Shown: one piece after another, positions 12,751-64,000 of the stretch
Numbering within the stretch: position 1 is the stretch's first letter
How the letters are laid out: every line of letters begins with the position of its first letter
Assembly: GCA_025642065.1 (NCBI GenBank)
Contig: JAODUP010000011.1
Coordinates: 1,227,001 to 1,291,000, forward strand
From: Paralvinella palmiformis
Taxonomy: Eukaryota > Annelida > Polychaeta > Terebellida > Alvinellidae
Length of the DNA: 64,000 bases
Direction: 5' to 3'
The notes under the pieces: generated by a model
Databases searched by the model: none
Seen by the model: only the letters and a program-made list of their open reading frames with translations
What the model was told of the DNA's origin: nothing
Made by a program: the position numbers and the translations under genes

Positions 12751-13181
12751 TAATATATAAAAGATTGGTTTATTTGGTTTAAGCTGTTCTTAATGGTCTA
12801 TCATCACCAGAATCATGTGACTGTTTGGTGAAAGTGATGACATATTGGTGTATCACAATAATAATATACCTTCACTATTTGTTATGACTGTTTTTTTTAT
12901 AAATTGTCTTACAGGATGAACCTCTCTCATGATGGTGAGCACTGTGTAAGTGATATCGCTTCAAAAACTTTAAATTGTAGATGATAAATAACTGTTAGAT
13001 GGATGTGCTATATTGTAACTCCACATGGAAGGCTAAATAATAACATTCCATTTTCAGTAATTTTATTTCCAGTGTAAAGTAAGAATTGTTTATACTAACA
13101 CGAAATTGTTTATGAAAAGAGTCGCCAAGATTCAATATTACTATTTTGCTATTCCTTAATCTTTTTTCTTCTGGTTTTCAG

Positions 13182-13257
13182 CACATCCCTGAAATTTGGA
13201 GATAGTAAAAGACCATTGCGCTTCATTACTCAAATTGATCATGACGATACATATTTT
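13182..13257 (+). other. Unassigned exon-like block C
   Basis: A strong pyrimidine tract and CTGGTTTTCAG acceptor ends at 13181, and a perfect GTAAGTG donor follows at 13258. The 76 nt between are open in only one frame (one base plus 25 codons), giving a hydrophilic peptide that begins TSLKFGDSKRPLRF and ends DHDDTYF. A similar short block with its own acceptor and GTAAGTG donor lies at 12915-12945 (HDGEHC before the donor). Family unknown. Confidence 0.28.
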
Positions 13258-13734
13258 GTAAGTGATACAGTTTAAAACTTTAAATCCTAGACATTTCACA
13301 CCTGCTATACGTATATGTTACATTATAAGCTGAAACTTTAATCTTAGTGATAACATTTCTGCCTTTTTAGTCTTTTTTAGTATAAAATAACAACTCTTAA
13401 TAATAAGAAACTAACAACTCACTCTGCTTGACTATTGCTTTTCTATTGTTATATCCTTTGTTATGGCGATGCCAATTAGGTAATGATCACAGCTAGCATA
13501 CCTGTGAAAAGGAAAAGCTGCAAACACACTGAGCTATAATTAGAAATGAGAGTCATTATATTGTTTGACAATACAAGACAAGGCTTGTCACTGGAATGGG
13601 TGATAATAATTACTGAAAATGACCGAGTCCTTCAGAAGCCATGTGAATCTCTTTAGTTGACAATTGGAACAAAGCATTTTTCTTTGTGCATCCTTTTTAC
13701 AGGTTATATCTTTAATCTAACTCCAGATGTCTTC

Positions 13735-13903
13735 GTTATGAGGGCCGGTCACCAAAGCGAGGGCACACTTGTTTTTGACGGGTGCTTCTGTTGATATGAA
13801 GTGTGGCCAACATTTGCATGGTGGTGATGCATTCCCATATGAGCGGGCTGTCCGTTGGCTGGGATTGGCTGCTTTGCACAAGGAAGGCGGAGCTTGCTAC
13901 CAG
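13735..13903 (+). promoter_or_regulatory. Candidate AHR promoter and 5'UTR exon
   Basis: CpG density jumps here after 5 kb of CpG-poor DNA. The segment has an inverted CCAAT box (ATTGG at 13864-13868), a GC-rich GGCGGAG stretch near 13886, no TATA box, and a consensus donor CAG|GTAGGT at 13904. A candidate acceptor, pyrimidine-rich and ending TTAG at 14322, would yield a 419-nt intron and a coding exon beginning 20 nt before the ATG. TATA-less CpG-rich promoters are usual for AHR genes. No transcript evidence is available, so the start site and UTR intron are inferences. Confidence 0.35.
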
Positions 13904-14342
13904 GTAGGTGCGCCATGTCGTCCGTCCGCACAACTCATCCACGACGCCTGCTAACTTCAGCATGAATGAGGCTCTCTGAACCCGGCATATATTGTTAAGG
14001 GGTTACCCAGTTAAAGGAAGCAGTGGATAGTGTGTTTTTGAAGTTTTCGGGCACATGCAGGATAATTTGTGGCATCGTTGTCATCTGTGATTAGGCCAGT
14101 AATGTAACTCGATTTTTGTGCATGTCCCATGTGTCTCTCCACAAAATCATCTTTTAGCAAAAGCAATTCACTAATCATGAGAGGGGCTTAGTGAGAAAAC
14201 TTGGCTTGATTACTGCGTAAAGTGCTGAAGTGTGTCACACGTGTAGGATAAGCGCGCACACAAGTAACATCCTCATCGAACATCATTTTGTCGCATGCCC
14301 ATCTGATCTTCTTATATGTTAGACGTCGGGGTTTCAACCACT

Positions 14343-63085
<48,743 letters not shown>

Positions 63086-63154
63086 GTTAGCAAATATATT
63101 AATATATAATCATTTCACATAATACAATGAATTGTTTAGCATAAAAAGAGACTC

Positions 63155-63193
<39 letters not shown>

Positions 63194-64000
63194 TATGCTT
63201 TCAGAAATCTATACACCCATAAAACTATAATTATAATGTTATTATAGATAATCAGCTTCTTCATATTTGGCGAAACAAATTAGGAAGCTCTAATGTTACT
63301 GCGATTAGAGCAATGTTTTGTTGACTTATAAAGAAAAAATATAACCTGTATTAAGATTATTGTTTGATTATTCTAAGAATGTTATATGTTTCATATTAAT
63401 TGAGGAAATAATATTAAAACGACTTATAAATTATCTCGACGAACAAGTGCTAGGTATTAAATCAACAAGCATGTGGCAAATATTTGTTATCAAGATATCT
63501 ATCACAGATTCCTCCAACATCCCCCCCCCCCGAACGGTATCCCTTTCTCCCTGTTTCTCAGAAAGTACAAATAAAGCGGCTCTTTTAGCCTGAGCCAGCA
63601 GTTCTCTACTTTATCAACAGGAGGATGGTCTGTTTATCATTAGAACCAGTGGCTAGCTCTATAAGTTCTGTGTAACGCGAGAGATTTTACAGATGTGATA
63701 CTCTGTGGCCTCTATATAGAAGCCGGCAGCAGAACACATCGACTTTTTTGTAATCCAAGTATCATTAATGATTCGATAGCGCACCTGGGTTAAGCTAACA
63801 ATCCATTAGTGGAGATTCTGGCTTAGAGCTTCACGAATGGTGTACACGTGTATGTCCTATGTCGCATCTGTCATGCGTCCTTAACACCCCCCGCCAACAC
63901 CCGCCCTTCCCGAGCCGGATCGCGGGAGTGTAATGGAACACGGTGCACGTTGGATACATCATAATGAGGGACCTGGTTATTATACAATTATAGTTACGCA
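63086..64000 (+). other. Start of AHR intron 5
   Basis: From the donor at 63086 to the window edge there is a TA tract, a poly-C run near 63522 and otherwise unique DNA. Nothing resembling the next PAS-A segment is visible, so the gene continues past 64000. Confidence 0.75.
63161..63189. repeat. TA microsatellite
   Basis: About 14 TA units, 75 bases after the exon 5 donor. Confidence 0.95.

Larger units (their letters stand above)
8700..13730. other. AT-rich, CpG-depleted block
   Basis: Most 60-base lines in this block contain no CpG or only one, against several per line just outside it. In molluscs, CpG loss usually marks germline-methylated gene bodies, so a constitutively expressed gene may run through here. 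SINE remnants, a cryptic minisatellite and three unassigned exon-like blocks (11378-11488, 12511-12750, 13182-13257) lie inside it. Confidence 0.5.

Noticed and set aside
63500..63600. Possible AHR exon 6 after CCCTGTTTCTCAG near 63560
   Set aside because: The sequence after the AG does not encode the expected PAS-A residues and soon meets stops in the required phase.

Overview
This window is animal genomic DNA. Its one securely identified gene is the 5' part of an aryl hydrocarbon receptor (AHR) gene on the + strand. A lophotrochozoan, most likely a mollusc, is the best guess for the organism. The reasons are the AHR N-terminus (MYATKRRRR), very abundant simple repeats (CA, CT, TA, CACT, ACTAT, GATA), tRNA-derived SINEs with (ATC)n tails, and alternating CpG-rich and CpG-depleted blocks. 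The species was not determined, and the GC estimate (about 40%) is by eye.

Layout. From 1 to about 8.7 kb there is mostly CpG-rich non-coding DNA with no gene I recognise. From about 8.7 to 13.73 kb the DNA is AT-rich and strongly CpG-depleted, holds SINE remnants and a cryptic minisatellite, and contains three exon-like open blocks that I cannot assign. CpG density returns abruptly near 13.73 kb, where a promoter-like segment with a possible 5'UTR splice donor lies just before the first AHR coding exon.

Five AHR coding exons follow: 14343-14380, 25245-25432, 57875-57978, 58699-58788 and 62950-63085. All four junctions agree in phase and give 185 codons plus one base. They encode the N-terminal nuclear localisation signal, the bHLH domain, a histidine-rich linker and the first part of PAS-A. 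The rest of PAS-A, PAS-B and the transactivation domain must lie beyond the right edge. The introns are about 10.9, 32.4, 0.7 and 4.2 kb.

The introns hold SINEs, a minus-strand LINE 3' fragment, a 127-bp inverted repeat, several degenerate (cryptic) minisatellites, two large degenerate trinucleotide fields, and CpG-rich non-repetitive stretches in the 32-kb intron that may be regulatory. I found no CRISPR array, no intact transposon, no viral gene, no credible functional tRNA or rRNA gene, and no previously undescribed multigene system. The most useful second looks are the CpG boundary and promoter at 13.7 kb, the inverted repeat at 15.2-15.8 kb, the unassigned exon-like blocks at 11.4-13.3 kb, and the His-rich linker exon.
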